From: Streptomyces sp. LHD-70
Lineage (GTDB): Bacteria > Actinomycetota > Actinomycetes > Streptomycetales > Streptomycetaceae
NCBI RefSeq assembly: GCF_031157275.1
Contig: NZ_JAVIFW010000027.1
Span: 1-64,000, forward strand
Reading direction: 5' to 3'
DNA: 64,000 nt
The translations under genes were made by a program, and so were the position numbers. Positions within the stretch are counted from its first letter, which is position 1, and the number at the start of each line of letters is the position of its first letter. Shown in pieces: positions 8,183-16,537 of the stretch. The notes below the pieces were generated by a model. That model was given only the letters and a program-made list of their open reading frames with translations, had not been told where the DNA came from and searched no databases.

Positions 8183-8530
8183 TCACGTGTGGTCCCGGCC
8201 GGTGTAGCGGATGACCTCGCAGTCGGCGAGGGTCACGAGCCCCTCGCCGACGAGTTCGTCCAGCTCGGGCAGGAAGGCGCGGACGCGTTCCTCGGTGTCG
8301 ACGATCACGATCGCCACCGGCAGGTCCTCGCTGAGCGAGAGCAGCCGCTGGGTGTGGACGAGGGAGGAGGCGCCGAAGCCCTCGATCCCCTTGAACACAC
8401 TGGCGCCCGCGAGGCCGGCCCGGTGGGCGCGGTGCACGATCTCGCTGTAGAGCGGCTTGCGCTGCCAGGTGTCGCTCTCCCCGATGAAGACCGTCAGGCG
8501 TAGGGCGGTTCCGGTGAGCCTCTTCGTCAT
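8183..8530 (-). CDS. DUF190 family protein (PII-like)
   Basis: A 115-residue DUF190 protein with a PII-like fold. Diagnostic stretches are LTVFIGESDTWQRKPLY, IVHRAHRAGLAGASVFKGIE and LPVAIVIVDTEERV. Members are commonly encoded next to crcB and are thought to be cytosolic regulators or accessory proteins; no biochemical role is certain. The ATG at 8530 (MTKRLTG) is preferred over an upstream ATG 15 codons earlier, whose extra segment is a Thr/Arg low-complexity run encoded by short repeats. It sits between the two crcB genes on the same strand. Confidence 0.88.
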   Translation of the reverse strand: MTKRLTGTALRLTVFIGESDTWQRKPLYSEIVHRAHRAGLAGASVFKGIEGFGASSLVHTQRLLSLSEDLPVAIVIVDTEERVRAFLPELDELVGEGLVTLADCEVIRYTGRDHT

Positions 8531-8612
8531 CGTCGTCCTCGTCGTCCTCGTTGGCCTCCTCGTCCTCGTCGTCATCGCCTCCGTGGCGGGCGGGTCGTAG
8601 AGGTCGTACGGG

Positions 8613-9062
8613 TCATCGCTTCATATGGGTCGTACGCGTCGCGTTCAGGGCGCGGCGGGTGGTCGTCGCCGCCAGCCACACCGCCGCAAGGGCCGCGACC
8701 AGCGTCAGGGCGAGGTAGCCGAACGCGGCCCGGACCTCGCGCAGGTCGGTCAGGCGCTCGATGTCCACGGCGTACGTCGAGTAGGTCGTGAAGCCGCCGA
8801 GCACGCCCGTGCCGAGGAACGGCCTGACCAGGCGGTGCCGCTGCCTGCCCTCCGTGATCACGACCATGAGGACGCCCATCGCGGCGCACCCCACAACGTT
8901 CACACCGAGTGTCGTCCACGGGAACGCCCCGGCCGGGGTCGGCCAGATCAGCGAGGCCCCGTAACGGGCCGCCGCCCCGAGCACACCACCCACCGCGACC
9001 GCGGCCAGCGTCGGCCCCTGACCGCGCAGCAGGGCGGGCGCTCGGAGCTCGGCTGTTCCCAT
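8613..9062 (-). CDS. crcB: CrcB/Fluc fluoride channel (second copy)
   Basis: A 149-residue second Fluc subunit with four membrane helices. Motifs are GVLGAAARYGASL, PWTTLGVNVVGCAAMG and GVLGGFTTYSTYAVD. It is clearly diverged from the copy at 7702, so the two may assemble as a heterodimer in opposite orientations, as described for some bacteria with paired crcB genes. It is the first gene of a likely crcB-DUF190-crcB transcription unit and starts 9 bases after the stop of the ABA4-like gene, so cotranscription with that gene is also possible. Confidence 0.93.
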   Translation of the reverse strand: MGTAELRAPALLRGQGPTLAAVAVGGVLGAAARYGASLIWPTPAGAFPWTTLGVNVVGCAAMGVLMVVITEGRQRHRLVRPFLGTGVLGGFTTYSTYAVDIERLTDLREVRAAFGYLALTLVAALAAVWLAATTTRRALNATRTTHMKR

Positions 9063-9071
9063 GGGGCCAGG

Positions 9072-9584
9072 CTAATTTCCTGCCACCGGGTCGGCCGCCG
9101 CTGCCCCGGCCGTCCCGGCGGGCGCGGCCTCGCCCGTACCGGCCACGACCGGCGTGGCCCCGCCCGTACCGGCCCTCCGTATCGCCCGCAGCGGAAGGAA
9201 CAGGAGCAGGCCGATCGGTGAGAGCAGGATCGTCAGTACGAGAAGGGGGCCCATCACCCAGGCGGAGATGCCGAGTCGGCGGGCCTCGCGGTACATCCAC
9301 TGGCCGAGCAGCAGGTCCCACGCGATGACCTGCGCCCAGATCGCACCCGCGCCGTCGGCGAGCGCGGTCAGCTCACGGAACCCGTCCACGTCCGGGCTGC
9401 TGACCGCCGCCCACAACTCGGGCAGGACCGGCAGCGCGAGCGCCAGATAGACGAGCAGCACGGGGACCACCGTCAGCGGGGACGCGGCCAACCGTTCGGT
9501 GAGCCGGGTGCCGGGCGCGAGGATCAGCAACAGCCAGACCGGGGCGGCCAGCCAGAAGGAGAGCTCGAAGAGGAAGCCTGTCAT
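9072..9584 (-). CDS. ABA4-like family membrane protein
   Basis: A 170-residue membrane protein with four hydrophobic segments. It resembles the ABA4-like (DUF4281) family: a helix pair around LLILAPGTRLTERLAASPL, then GAIWAQVIAWDLLLGQWMYREAR and a final helix PLLVLTILLSPIGLLLFLPLR. Plant ABA4 is needed for neoxanthin synthesis, but the role of bacterial homologues is unknown. The C-terminal 35 residues are Gly/Ala/Thr-rich and probably disordered. The ATG overlaps the stop of the upstream membrane gene by four bases (ATGA), so the two are translationally coupled. Confidence 0.83.
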   Translation of the reverse strand: MTGFLFELSFWLAAPVWLLLILAPGTRLTERLAASPLTVVPVLLVYLALALPVLPELWAAVSSPDVDGFRELTALADGAGAIWAQVIAWDLLLGQWMYREARRLGISAWVMGPLLVLTILLSPIGLLLFLPLRAIRRAGTGGATPVVAGTGEAAPAGTAGAAAADPVAGN

Positions 9585-10681
9585 GACACGTCAACTCCCT
9601 GTTGTGATGGTTGCGTTGGCCGAGCGTGATCCTCGGCGCGTACCGCTGTGGGATTCCGGCCGACTCCCGGTCGACTCCCGCTCGCCGACCGCGACGGAGG
9701 TCTCGGCCGTGACTCCGCTCGCAAGATCGCCCATGCCCCGGCCGCCGTCGCCGCCAGGATCAGGCCCGCCCCGGTCAGCGTCGTCGCGTCCGGACGCAGC
9801 AGGGCCTGGCCGCGCAGGGCCTGCTGAACGAGGACGATGAAGATCGCCGCGTACGTCAGCGACGCCAGGCCGACGAACCGCGCTCGCACCCGCTCACCCC
9901 GCAGCCGGGGCACACGTCGCCCGAGCAGCACCAGGGCGATGACGAGCAGCGGCAGCAGCTGCAGCGCGTGCATGCCGAAGAAGTGCGGGATACGCAGGTC
10001 ACCGCCGGTGGTCGACCAGCCGGTGAGCGGCATCGACGGTCCGCCGTCCGGTACGCCCACGCTGTGCGCGCCGATCACGTCCGACTCCCCGCGCAGCTGC
10101 CCGGGCGTCGGCCGCGTCATCAGGAATCCGACGGCCGACCCGGCGAGCGCCAGCACGATCCCGGCGCGCATCGCCCGCGCCGCCGCCCGGTCCGCGACGC
10201 GGGCGCGCAGCAGCAGGACGGCTATCAGCAGCGTGGCCGCCCACAGCACGACGATCGTCGCCCCCATGACGTTGAACAGTGCCGAGTCGAACGGCGTCGC
10301 CTGGTTGAAGTGGCTGCGCCTGCCGCGGACCACCTGTCCCACGATGATCACCATCTCGACCAGCCCCGACGCGGCCACGACGGCCCCTGCCCACCGGCCC
10401 ACCCGCGCCGCCCTGCCGCGGGGCGGCAGTTGCGCGAGAAGCCAGGCGAGCGACAGGCAGTACGCCACGAACGAGACCGAGAACTTGAACGGCTTGAGCC
10501 AGATCGGCGAGCCGACGAGCACCCGGTCGTCGAGGACCAGGCCCGCGGCACAGACCACGGCCGTCACGGCCATCACCCCCGCGAACGCGAGCAACGGCCG
10601 ATTCCAAGCCCCCAGCCGCCCCCTCGACGCCCCCAACTCCTCCGGCTTGATCAGCCCTGCTAACTCGCTCGGCTTCCTCAT
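9581..10681 (-). CDS. Polytopic membrane protein, unknown function
   Basis: A 366-residue protein with about eight to nine membrane helices. Conserved-looking patches include WLKPFKFSVSFVAYC and the His-containing IPHFFGMHALQLLPLLV. I do not recognise a characterised family. The ATG of MRKPSEL is chosen because GGGAGG lies eight bases upstream; an in-frame start 20 codons earlier would overlap the operator region. It is the first gene of a coupled pair with the ABA4-like gene and is divergent from a MerR regulator, which probably controls the pair through the dyads at 10719-10762. Confidence 0.78.
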   Translation of the reverse strand: MRKPSELAGLIKPEELGASRGRLGAWNRPLLAFAGVMAVTAVVCAAGLVLDDRVLVGSPIWLKPFKFSVSFVAYCLSLAWLLAQLPPRGRAARVGRWAGAVVAASGLVEMVIIVGQVVRGRRSHFNQATPFDSALFNVMGATIVVLWAATLLIAVLLLRARVADRAAARAMRAGIVLALAGSAVGFLMTRPTPGQLRGESDVIGAHSVGVPDGGPSMPLTGWSTTGGDLRIPHFFGMHALQLLPLLVIALVLLGRRVPRLRGERVRARFVGLASLTYAAIFIVLVQQALRGQALLRPDATTLTGAGLILAATAAGAWAILRAESRPRPPSRSASGSRPGVGRNPTAVRAEDHARPTQPSQQGVDVS

Positions 10682-10718
10682 GACGAACCCCTCCCGTGGA
10701 GACAGCTGAGACGTGGCG

Positions 10719-10762
10719 TAGTGGATAGCGGCGCTATCCACTATCCGATAGTGCCACTATCT
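10719..10762. promoter_or_regulatory. Clustered GATAGTG/CACTATC dyads, probable MerR operator
   Basis: A perfect 11-bp inverted repeat TAGTGGATAGC / GCTATCCACTA (10719-10729 and 10733-10743, 3-base spacer) overlaps a second dyad CACTATC-C-GATAGTG (10739-10753). Another half-site, CCACTATC, follows at 10755-10762. The cluster lies 38 bases upstream of the membrane-protein start and about 180 bases before merR, so it could serve both divergent genes. Confidence 0.7.
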
Positions 10763-10794
10763 ATGATGGGTGGACCCTTGGCAAGGGCTTGAAG

Positions 10795-10834
10795 GGCCGA
10801 AAGGCCGAAAGGTCGAAGGGTCGAAGGGTCGAAG
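10795..10834. repeat. 8-bp tandem repeat in the merR leader
   Basis: Five 8-bp units, GGCCGAAA twice then GGTCGAAG three times, lie in the untranslated region before merR. The rest of the leader up to 10942 is purine-rich on the plus strand and shows no convincing gene. Confidence 0.8.
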
Positions 10835-10942
10835 GACGGATGAAGGAACGGCTCAAGGGGTGGATCGAGGAGTGAGTCAAGGAGTGGGCCCAGGAGCGGG
10901 CCAAGGAAGGGACCTGGCAATGAACCTGGAGGTGAACCACCC

Positions 10943-11572
10943 ATGCGCGTCGGTGAGTTGAGCCGAAGAACCGGGGTTCCGGTGCCGACGATCAAGTACT
11001 ACGTACGCGAGGGACTCCTGCCGCCCGGCGAGCTCAGCAGCCCCAACCAGGCGCGCTACGACGAGACCCATGAGCGTCGCCTCCGGCTGATCCGTGCGCT
11101 TCTCGACGTCGGAGGGCTGAAGGTGGCGGCCATCGCGGAGGTGCTGCAGGCCGTCGACGAGCCCGGCCGGCCCGTACACGACGTGCTGGGCGCCGCGGCC
11201 AAGCGGCTCGGGCCGCCGCAGCACGACGAAGGAGACGACGAGGCCCGGTCCGAAGCGCGGGACACCGTGCAGGAGTTGATCGCGCGACGCGGCTGGCGCG
11301 TCGGCACGGACAACCCGGCCGCCACCGACCTGGCGCACGCACTCGTCGCCCTCGACCGCCTCGGCCACGCCGCCTTCGCCGAACTCCTCGACGACTACGC
11401 CGACGCCGCCGAGCAGGTCGCCCGCGCCGACCTCGACTATGTGAACCGCCGGGTGGCAGTCGAGGATCTGGTCGAGACCGTGGTCATCGGAACGGTGCTC
11501 GGCGAGGCCGTGTTCAACGCCCTGCGCCGACTCGCCCATGTGGACAGGTCCGCGCAGCAGTTCGGCGACTAG
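10943..11572 (+). CDS. MerR family transcriptional regulator
   Basis: A 209-residue regulator. Residues 1-70 form the MerR winged HTH (MRVGELSRRTGVPVPTIKYYVREGLLPPG, then ARYDETHERRLRLIRALLDVGGL). The C-terminal part is helical and lacks the cysteine pattern of metal sensors, so an organic ligand or cell signal is more likely. An ATG with GGAGGTGAA nearby fixes the start. The divergent neighbour is a membrane-protein pair, its likely target, and the shared upstream region holds dyad sites. A short G5-AGA-C5 hairpin overlaps the stop codon (11572-11585) and may end transcription. Confidence 0.9.
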   Translation: MRVGELSRRTGVPVPTIKYYVREGLLPPGELSSPNQARYDETHERRLRLIRALLDVGGLKVAAIAEVLQAVDEPGRPVHDVLGAAAKRLGPPQHDEGDDEARSEARDTVQELIARRGWRVGTDNPAATDLAHALVALDRLGHAAFAELLDDYADAAEQVARADLDYVNRRVAVEDLVETVVIGTVLGEAVFNALRRLAHVDRSAQQFGD

Positions 11573-11652
11573 GGGGAGACCCCCCTGATCCACCCACCTC
11601 GGTTCAGGCGTTCAAGGGCGGGACGCTCCGGCCGAGCCGCGGCCCGAGAGCC

Positions 11653-14600
11653 TCACAGCCGCCAGTCCGGCGCCCCGCCCTTCGGTCTGTACCCGCACGT
11701 GCTGCCCGTCGAGACCGACTCCCGCAGGTGCGCGGCCAGTTCGGGGTGGCGGGTGTCCAGGCGGCGGAGGGTGTCGCGGATGCGGGCGGTGACCGTTTTG
11801 CGGGCGCGCTCCGCCTCGTCGCCGAGGCGGCGGGTGCGGCCGCCGAGGCTCGCTGCGGCGCGGAGTTCGCTCAGGAGGGCCTTGCGCTCCCGGTCGTACT
11901 CCGCCGCGCGCTCCGTGGCGCCCCTCTCCGCCGCGCGGTCTATCTCCTCGTCGAGGCGTTCGAGTCGGAGGCGGTACTGCCGCTTCGCCTCCTCGTCCAG
12001 GACCGCGTCCCCGCCGAGGCTGCGGGCCGCGACCACCTCGGCCCCGCCCTCGGGCGCCAGGAGGTGCACGGCCGGGATGTCGTCGCCCGGGCGGGACAGC
12101 AACTGCCGCAGGTCCCGCAGGCCCTTGGCGTCGGGCATGGGTGTCGTACGACCGGCGTACGTCAGCGTCCAGACCGTGCCGTCGAAACGGAACTCGTGCG
12201 CGGACGGGGGGAGTTCGGGAACGTCTGCCGTGCCGACCGGTTCGCGGGAGGGCGGTGGCTGTGCCAGGGCGGCCGGTGGGGTCGTCGGCTTGGGTGCCGC
12301 GCGGCCTTCCCGCAGCCGGCTCATGCGGCGCAGCACCTGCCGCATGCCGAGGTCCTCCGCGTCCCGTACGACCTCGGTCAGCAGCGGTGCCGGGTCCTCA
12401 CCGCGAGCCGCGCGGACTTCGGCGAGCTGGGCGCGGGCCAGCACCGACCAGGGCCTGGCCGCGAGGAGTTCGGCCGAGCGGTACGCCCTCGTGAAGCCCT
12501 GCTCCGCCTCCTCCAGGCGGCCCGACGCGGCGTCGCACACGGCCATCCAGTGCACGACGGGGCCGCTGATGTCCCAGCCGAACATCGACACCGCCCACTG
12601 CCCGGCGTACGGCACGAGCGCCGCGCGGGCCGCCGCGCACAGCGCGCGGTCCCCGGAGGCCGCCGCGGCCTGCGCCTGGAACCGCAGCCGCAACGGCAGG
12701 AAACCGCGGTCGATGTCGGCCGTACGAGGGTGCGGCTCCGCTTCCCGGCCGGACTCCGGGCCCGGCTCCGGGAGCAGCTCCCGCGCGTACGCCACCGCCG
12801 CATCCAACTCGGCCCGGGACGCGCCCTCCTCCTCGGCGCGCTCCACCGCCGTGATCCCGAAGAGGAGGCGCGCACAGGGGTGCCCGCGCTCCAGGCTGCG
12901 CAGCACCTCGTCCACTCCTTCGTACCGCCCCTGGAGCAGCGCCAGCGTCCAGCGGTGGTGCTCCAGGAGGGGGAGGAAGTGCGTGTGGGGTTCGGTTCTG
13001 CTCGCGTACCCGAAGGCCTCCGTGAGGAAGCTCTCGGCCTGTGCGAAGCGGCCGCCGAGGGCGCACACGATGGACTGGTCGATGGCCGCGCCCACGCCCA
13101 TGAGAGGCAGGCCGGACTGCTCGGCATGCGCCACGTACGCGTGGTACTCGTCGAGATAGCGCGGGTCGCCCAGCTCGATGCGGGCCACCCAGTGCAGCGC
13201 GCGGGCGAAGTGCTCGCCCTCCAGGTCGTCGGAGCGCTGGGCGATCGCGGTCAACTCCTCGACCAGCGCGACCCGTTCGGCCGCCGTGCCTGGACCCCAG
13301 ATGGCGTGGTGGCGGGCCCACAGGCTGAAGCCGAGCGCCTCGTCGTCCGCGTGCCTGCGGGCCAGGACGGCGCTGCGGACGCTGAGTTCCTGGGCGAGTT
13401 CGCTCGCCGGGCGCCCTTCGGTGCGGTCGACGACGGCGCCGCCGCGCGCGGGCGGTCCGCTGTGCTGCTTGTCCCCGCCGACCAGCGCGCGGTGCGCCTC
13501 GCGCAGCAGCTCGTCCGCCTCGCTCGGGCCGTCCGTGCCGAACAGGCCGGCCAACTGCCTGCTGTAGAGCGTGAGCGCCACGCGCGCGAGGAGCGTCGGA
13601 TCGTCCAGGGAGCGGGCCAGGTCCAGGGCCTCGTCGAAGGCGGCACGGCATTCGTCCTCCTCGCCCGCGTGGTGCAGGGACTCTCCGAGCGCCAGCGCGA
13701 CCAGGACCCGCCTGCCCTGGTCCTCCAGGCCGACGGCGCGCTCCGCCGCCCTCCGCTGGTGCACCACCTGCTCCTCCAGGGCGAGCCGCGACCCGGCGTC
13801 GTGCGCGGCCTCCTGCAGCAGCCGCACCGCCGTCTCGGGCGCCACCTCGTCCCCCGCGGCGTAGGCATGCCGGGCGCGGTCCGCCGGGAACACCTTCGCG
13901 GCCAGGTCGGGCGCCCGCTCCAGGGCTTCGACCACGGCGGCGTGCAGCGCGCGGGCCTCGTCCGGGGCGGGCTCCTCCTGGAGGGTCTCCCGTACGAGAT
14001 CGTGGGCGAAGGCGAAGCGGCCGTTGCCCAGGGACGTCATCAATCGGGCCGTGACCGCCTGGTCGAGGAGGCGGTCGACGTGTGCCACCGGCGCGCCCGC
14101 GACGGCCGCGAGCACCTGGCGGTGGAACTCCCTGCCGAGCACCGCACCCGTCGTCAGCAGGTCCTTGACCGCCGCGGGCAGCAGGCCGAGGCGGCGCCGC
14201 ACCGCCTCACGCACACCTGGTGCGACCGCGCCGAGTGTGCCGCCCGCCGCCCACAGGCGGGCCGACTGCTCCACGAAGAACGGGTTGCCGCCCGTGAAGC
14301 GGTGCAGTTCGGTGAGGGTGGGCTCGTCCGGCTCCCGGGCCGCCGTACGCTCCACCAGGGCGCCCGTCTCGGCGCGGGTCAGGCCCGCGAGGCTGAGCGT
14401 CGTGCCCTTCGCGACCAGGGGCAGGATCTGGTCGCGCAGCGGGTGGCCCTCGGCGTCCACCTCCGCGTCCCGGTACGTCCCGATCAGCAGCAGGCGCTCG
14501 AACCACGCGTGTCCCGCGGCGAATTCGAGCAGTTTCAGTGAGGCCGTGTCCGCCCAGTGCAGGTCGTCGAGGACGACCACCACGGGCTGGTCCTGGGAGA

Positions 14601-15015
14601 CGGTGACCAGCGCCGTCGTCACCGCGTCGTACAGGTGGAAGGCGGCCGTCGGGTCGTCGGCACCCGGCACCGGGGACTCGCCGAGGAGCGCGCCGAGCCG
14701 CCACGAGGTCTCCGAACCGACGGTCTCCTGGGCCGCGGCGAACCGCTCCTCCCCCACCGCACGCCGCAGGGCGCGCACGACCTGCACCCACGGCCAGTAC
14801 CCCGGCGCGCTGTCCGAGGCCCAGCAGGCGCCCGTCAGCACCAGGGCGCCTCTGTCCCGCGCCTCATGCGCGGCCTGGGTGACCAGGGTCGTCTTGCCGA
14901 TTCCGGGCTCGCCCGTGACCAGCACGAGCCCGCCGTGGCTGTGCACGGCGCGGTCCACCTCGGCGCGCAGCACGGCCGCCGGGTGGTCTCGTCCGATGAG
15001 AGCGGCTGGGGTCAT
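11653..15015 (-). CDS. Large AAA-type ATPase with helical-repeat middle region
   Basis: A 1120-residue cytosolic protein. The N-terminal AAA_16-type domain has Walker A GEPGIGKTT near residue 36 and Walker B VVVVLDDLHW near 145, as in the LAL/MalT and AfsR STAND group. A long alpha-helical middle (about 400-880) has TPR-like Ala/Leu helices. The end differs from LAL regulators: there is no LuxR HTH, but a small beta-rich segment (FDGTVWTLTYAGRTTPMPDAKGL) followed by a ~110-residue charged coiled coil rich in Glu/Arg. Signal-transducing ATPase is a fair label; the output is unknown. A DnaA-box-like 9-mer lies 43 bases upstream of the ATG. Confidence 0.85.
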   Translation of the reverse strand: MTPAALIGRDHPAAVLRAEVDRAVHSHGGLVLVTGEPGIGKTTLVTQAAHEARDRGALVLTGACWASDSAPGYWPWVQVVRALRRAVGEERFAAAQETVGSETSWRLGALLGESPVPGADDPTAAFHLYDAVTTALVTVSQDQPVVVVLDDLHWADTASLKLLEFAAGHAWFERLLLIGTYRDAEVDAEGHPLRDQILPLVAKGTTLSLAGLTRAETGALVERTAAREPDEPTLTELHRFTGGNPFFVEQSARLWAAGGTLGAVAPGVREAVRRRLGLLPAAVKDLLTTGAVLGREFHRQVLAAVAGAPVAHVDRLLDQAVTARLMTSLGNGRFAFAHDLVRETLQEEPAPDEARALHAAVVEALERAPDLAAKVFPADRARHAYAAGDEVAPETAVRLLQEAAHDAGSRLALEEQVVHQRRAAERAVGLEDQGRRVLVALALGESLHHAGEEDECRAAFDEALDLARSLDDPTLLARVALTLYSRQLAGLFGTDGPSEADELLREAHRALVGGDKQHSGPPARGGAVVDRTEGRPASELAQELSVRSAVLARRHADDEALGFSLWARHHAIWGPGTAAERVALVEELTAIAQRSDDLEGEHFARALHWVARIELGDPRYLDEYHAYVAHAEQSGLPLMGVGAAIDQSIVCALGGRFAQAESFLTEAFGYASRTEPHTHFLPLLEHHRWTLALLQGRYEGVDEVLRSLERGHPCARLLFGITAVERAEEEGASRAELDAAVAYARELLPEPGPESGREAEPHPRTADIDRGFLPLRLRFQAQAAAASGDRALCAAARAALVPYAGQWAVSMFGWDISGPVVHWMAVCDAASGRLEEAEQGFTRAYRSAELLAARPWSVLARAQLAEVRAARGEDPAPLLTEVVRDAEDLGMRQVLRRMSRLREGRAAPKPTTPPAALAQPPPSREPVGTADVPELPPSAHEFRFDGTVWTLTYAGRTTPMPDAKGLRDLRQLLSRPGDDIPAVHLLAPEGGAEVVAARSLGGDAVLDEEAKRQYRLRLERLDEEIDRAAERGATERAAEYDRERKALLSELRAAASLGGRTRRLGDEAERARKTVTARIRDTLRRLDTRHPELAAHLRESVSTGSTCGYRPKGGAPDWRL

Positions 15016-15057
15016 GCTTCGAAACCATAGGCGCCGCCACTGACAGCCGGCGGGGCC

Positions 15058-15066
15058 TGTGGATAA
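15058..15066 (-). promoter_or_regulatory. DnaA-box-like 9-mer
   Basis: Minus-strand TTATCCACA, a perfect match to the classic DnaA box, lies upstream of the large ATPase gene. A single 9-mer can occur by chance, although A/T-rich 9-mers are rare in this GC-rich sequence. Confidence 0.35.
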
Positions 15067-15186
15067 CTTCGGCGCCAGGAGGGCTCACGGACCGAATCGG
15101 GCGCGGCGGGACTGACCCCGGCCTGGCCGACGGCACCAGGGACCTTCGCGGTCGGCGAGGTCAACTCCGCTTCAGTAGGCTCCCGT

Positions 15187-15588
15187 TCAGTCGTGATGGC
15201 CCTTGGCGTCCTCGGTCGTGTAGTAGCGGTAGAACATCGCGCCGGCCACCACCGCGCCCACGATGGCCGCGTTGCCGATGGACCTCAGGATGCTCGCGTC
15301 GGTCAGGCTGTAGAGGAAGCCGAAGGCGATGCCGGTGAACGAGCCCCAGGCCAGGGCGCGCAGCTCGCGCGGCAGGCGCGCGGACATCGACCGCAGGCCG
15401 AAGTAGACGGCCCCGAAGACGACTCCGGCGACGATGCCGTACAGGACATTGCCCGTCGTGATGGGGCCGCCGTCGCGGTGGTTGGCCGCGGCCCACAGGC
15501 CGTAGGCGACCGCGAGCAGCGGGGCCAGCCAGGTCGTCGACCCAGTGGGGCGGTGGGCACGTACAGGTGCTGGTGCGGCGTGTGCCAT
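15187..15588 (-). CDS. Small membrane protein, unknown function
   Basis: A 133-residue protein with four hydrophobic segments (about residues 20-35, 48-66, 80-98 and 105-122). A short soluble N-terminus is rich in Ala/Pro/Arg/His and the tail is charged (YRYYTTEDAKGHHD). It resembles small streptomycete membrane proteins but I cannot name a family. It stands alone on the minus strand between the ATPase and a secreted SH3-like protein. The 148 bases before it (15589-15735) hold no gene. Confidence 0.75.
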   Translation of the reverse strand: MAHAAPAPVRAHRPTGSTTWLAPLLAVAYGLWAAANHRDGGPITTGNVLYGIVAGVVFGAVYFGLRSMSARLPRELRALAWGSFTGIAFGFLYSLTDASILRSIGNAAIVGAVVAGAMFYRYYTTEDAKGHHD

Positions 15589-15735
15589 GAGGTCGTCCTC
15601 TCGTCCTCGCAGTCACTCCCCTGCATTTCAAGAGCACACCCGGGCAGGTCCCCCGGCAAGTCGGGCGGCGACCCGCCCGGCGGTGGTCCTCAGCAGGGCC
15701 CGGTGGTGCCCTCAGCGGCGCCGGGCGGTCTCTCT

Positions 15736-16185
15736 TCAGTGATCGCGGCAGGAGTCCTGGCACTGGCAGTCGGACCAGCAGGGGTCCGGGTCGTTCCGGT
15801 GCTGGTTCCAGTCGCCCCGGTTCTGGTGGTGGTTGCGGCCGGTGTCGTCGCACATCGGAGCCTGTCGTTCCGGTTTCATGTACGCGCCACTCGCCCAGCC
15901 GTGGCCTCCGCCCAGCCAGTACCAGTACGGGTTGCCGTTCACGTGGGTGCTGAGCGTGGCGCACTCGATGAGCTCACGTGCGCCCGGCGGAAGTGAACCG
16001 ACCTTCGCAGAAACGGGGTTGGGGTCCGCCCGCAGGCTGATGTCACGGTGCGAGACGACGACGCCCCGTACGGAGCCGTCGTTCCCAGCCATCGCCGGTG
16101 CCGCGGAGGCGAAGCTCACGGCGATGAAAGTGCCGCTCGCGAAAGCGGTGGCGGCAAGAGTGCGCAAGGACCTGGTCGTACGCAT
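15736..16185 (-). CDS. Secreted SH3-like domain protein
   Basis: A 149-residue exported protein. Residues 1-33 form a Sec signal peptide with MRTTRSLRTLAATAF and a cleavage site near APAMA. The mature part resembles a bacterial SH3 module (VVSHRDISLRADPNPVSAKVGSLPPGARELIEC, then the Gly/Trp turn YWYWLGGGHGWASGAYM). The tail is unusual: about 45 residues rich in Asn, His, Asp and four Cys (CWSDCQCQDSC), suggesting disulfides or metal binding outside the cell. A cell-wall association is likely for SH3-like domains; no enzymatic domain is seen. Confidence 0.82.
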   Translation of the reverse strand: MRTTRSLRTLAATAFASGTFIAVSFASAAPAMAGNDGSVRGVVVSHRDISLRADPNPVSAKVGSLPPGARELIECATLSTHVNGNPYWYWLGGGHGWASGAYMKPERQAPMCDDTGRNHHQNRGDWNQHRNDPDPCWSDCQCQDSCRDH

Positions 16186-16537
16186 GGAGCGACCTCCTCG
16201 CCCCCCTTCCCCATCCTCAAGGAAACACCCGACGCCACGAATCCGCTCGGCGATTCGGCTCGGCCGACGGGCTGTTGGCTGTCACGGACCGTTGCCCTAC
16301 CGGCGCGAGACCCGCTGCCAGACCGCCGCCAGCCCCCGTCCGATTCCGCGAGATCCCCGCGAGATCGAATCTGGCGGCCGCGCGATCCGATCTCGCGCCC
16401 AAGAGACAGAAGCAGACAGCGAGAGACAGCAGGGGCGCGACAAGCACGACAGGCATGACAGGCACGACAAGCACGACAGCCGCCCATGCAGAACTCGACG
16501 AACGACGCGGACAGCGGAGAGGTGGGCAGGGGGTGTG
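16186..16537. other. Non-coding interval with a dyad and 9-bp repeats
   Basis: This 352-base gap between the secreted protein and the FMN reductase holds no convincing gene. It contains CGCGAGATC twice (16348-16356, 16358-16366), an inverted copy giving GCGAGATCG / CGATCTCGC (16359-16367 and 16388-16396), and a 9-bp tandem repeat of the CGACAGGCA type with five units at about 16438-16482. Confidence 0.6.

Noticed and set aside
8091..9062. Fluoride riboswitch upstream of crcB genes
   Set aside because: The conserved riboswitch core was looked for upstream of both crcB genes and not seen.
10770..10961. 63-codon ORF before merR
   Set aside because: Gly/Lys/Arg-rich translation of the 8-bp repeats, no ribosome binding site and overlap with the merR start.
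16186..16537. Additional short gene in the gap before the FMN reductase
   Set aside because: Open frames here are built from 9-bp repeats and lack ribosome binding sites.
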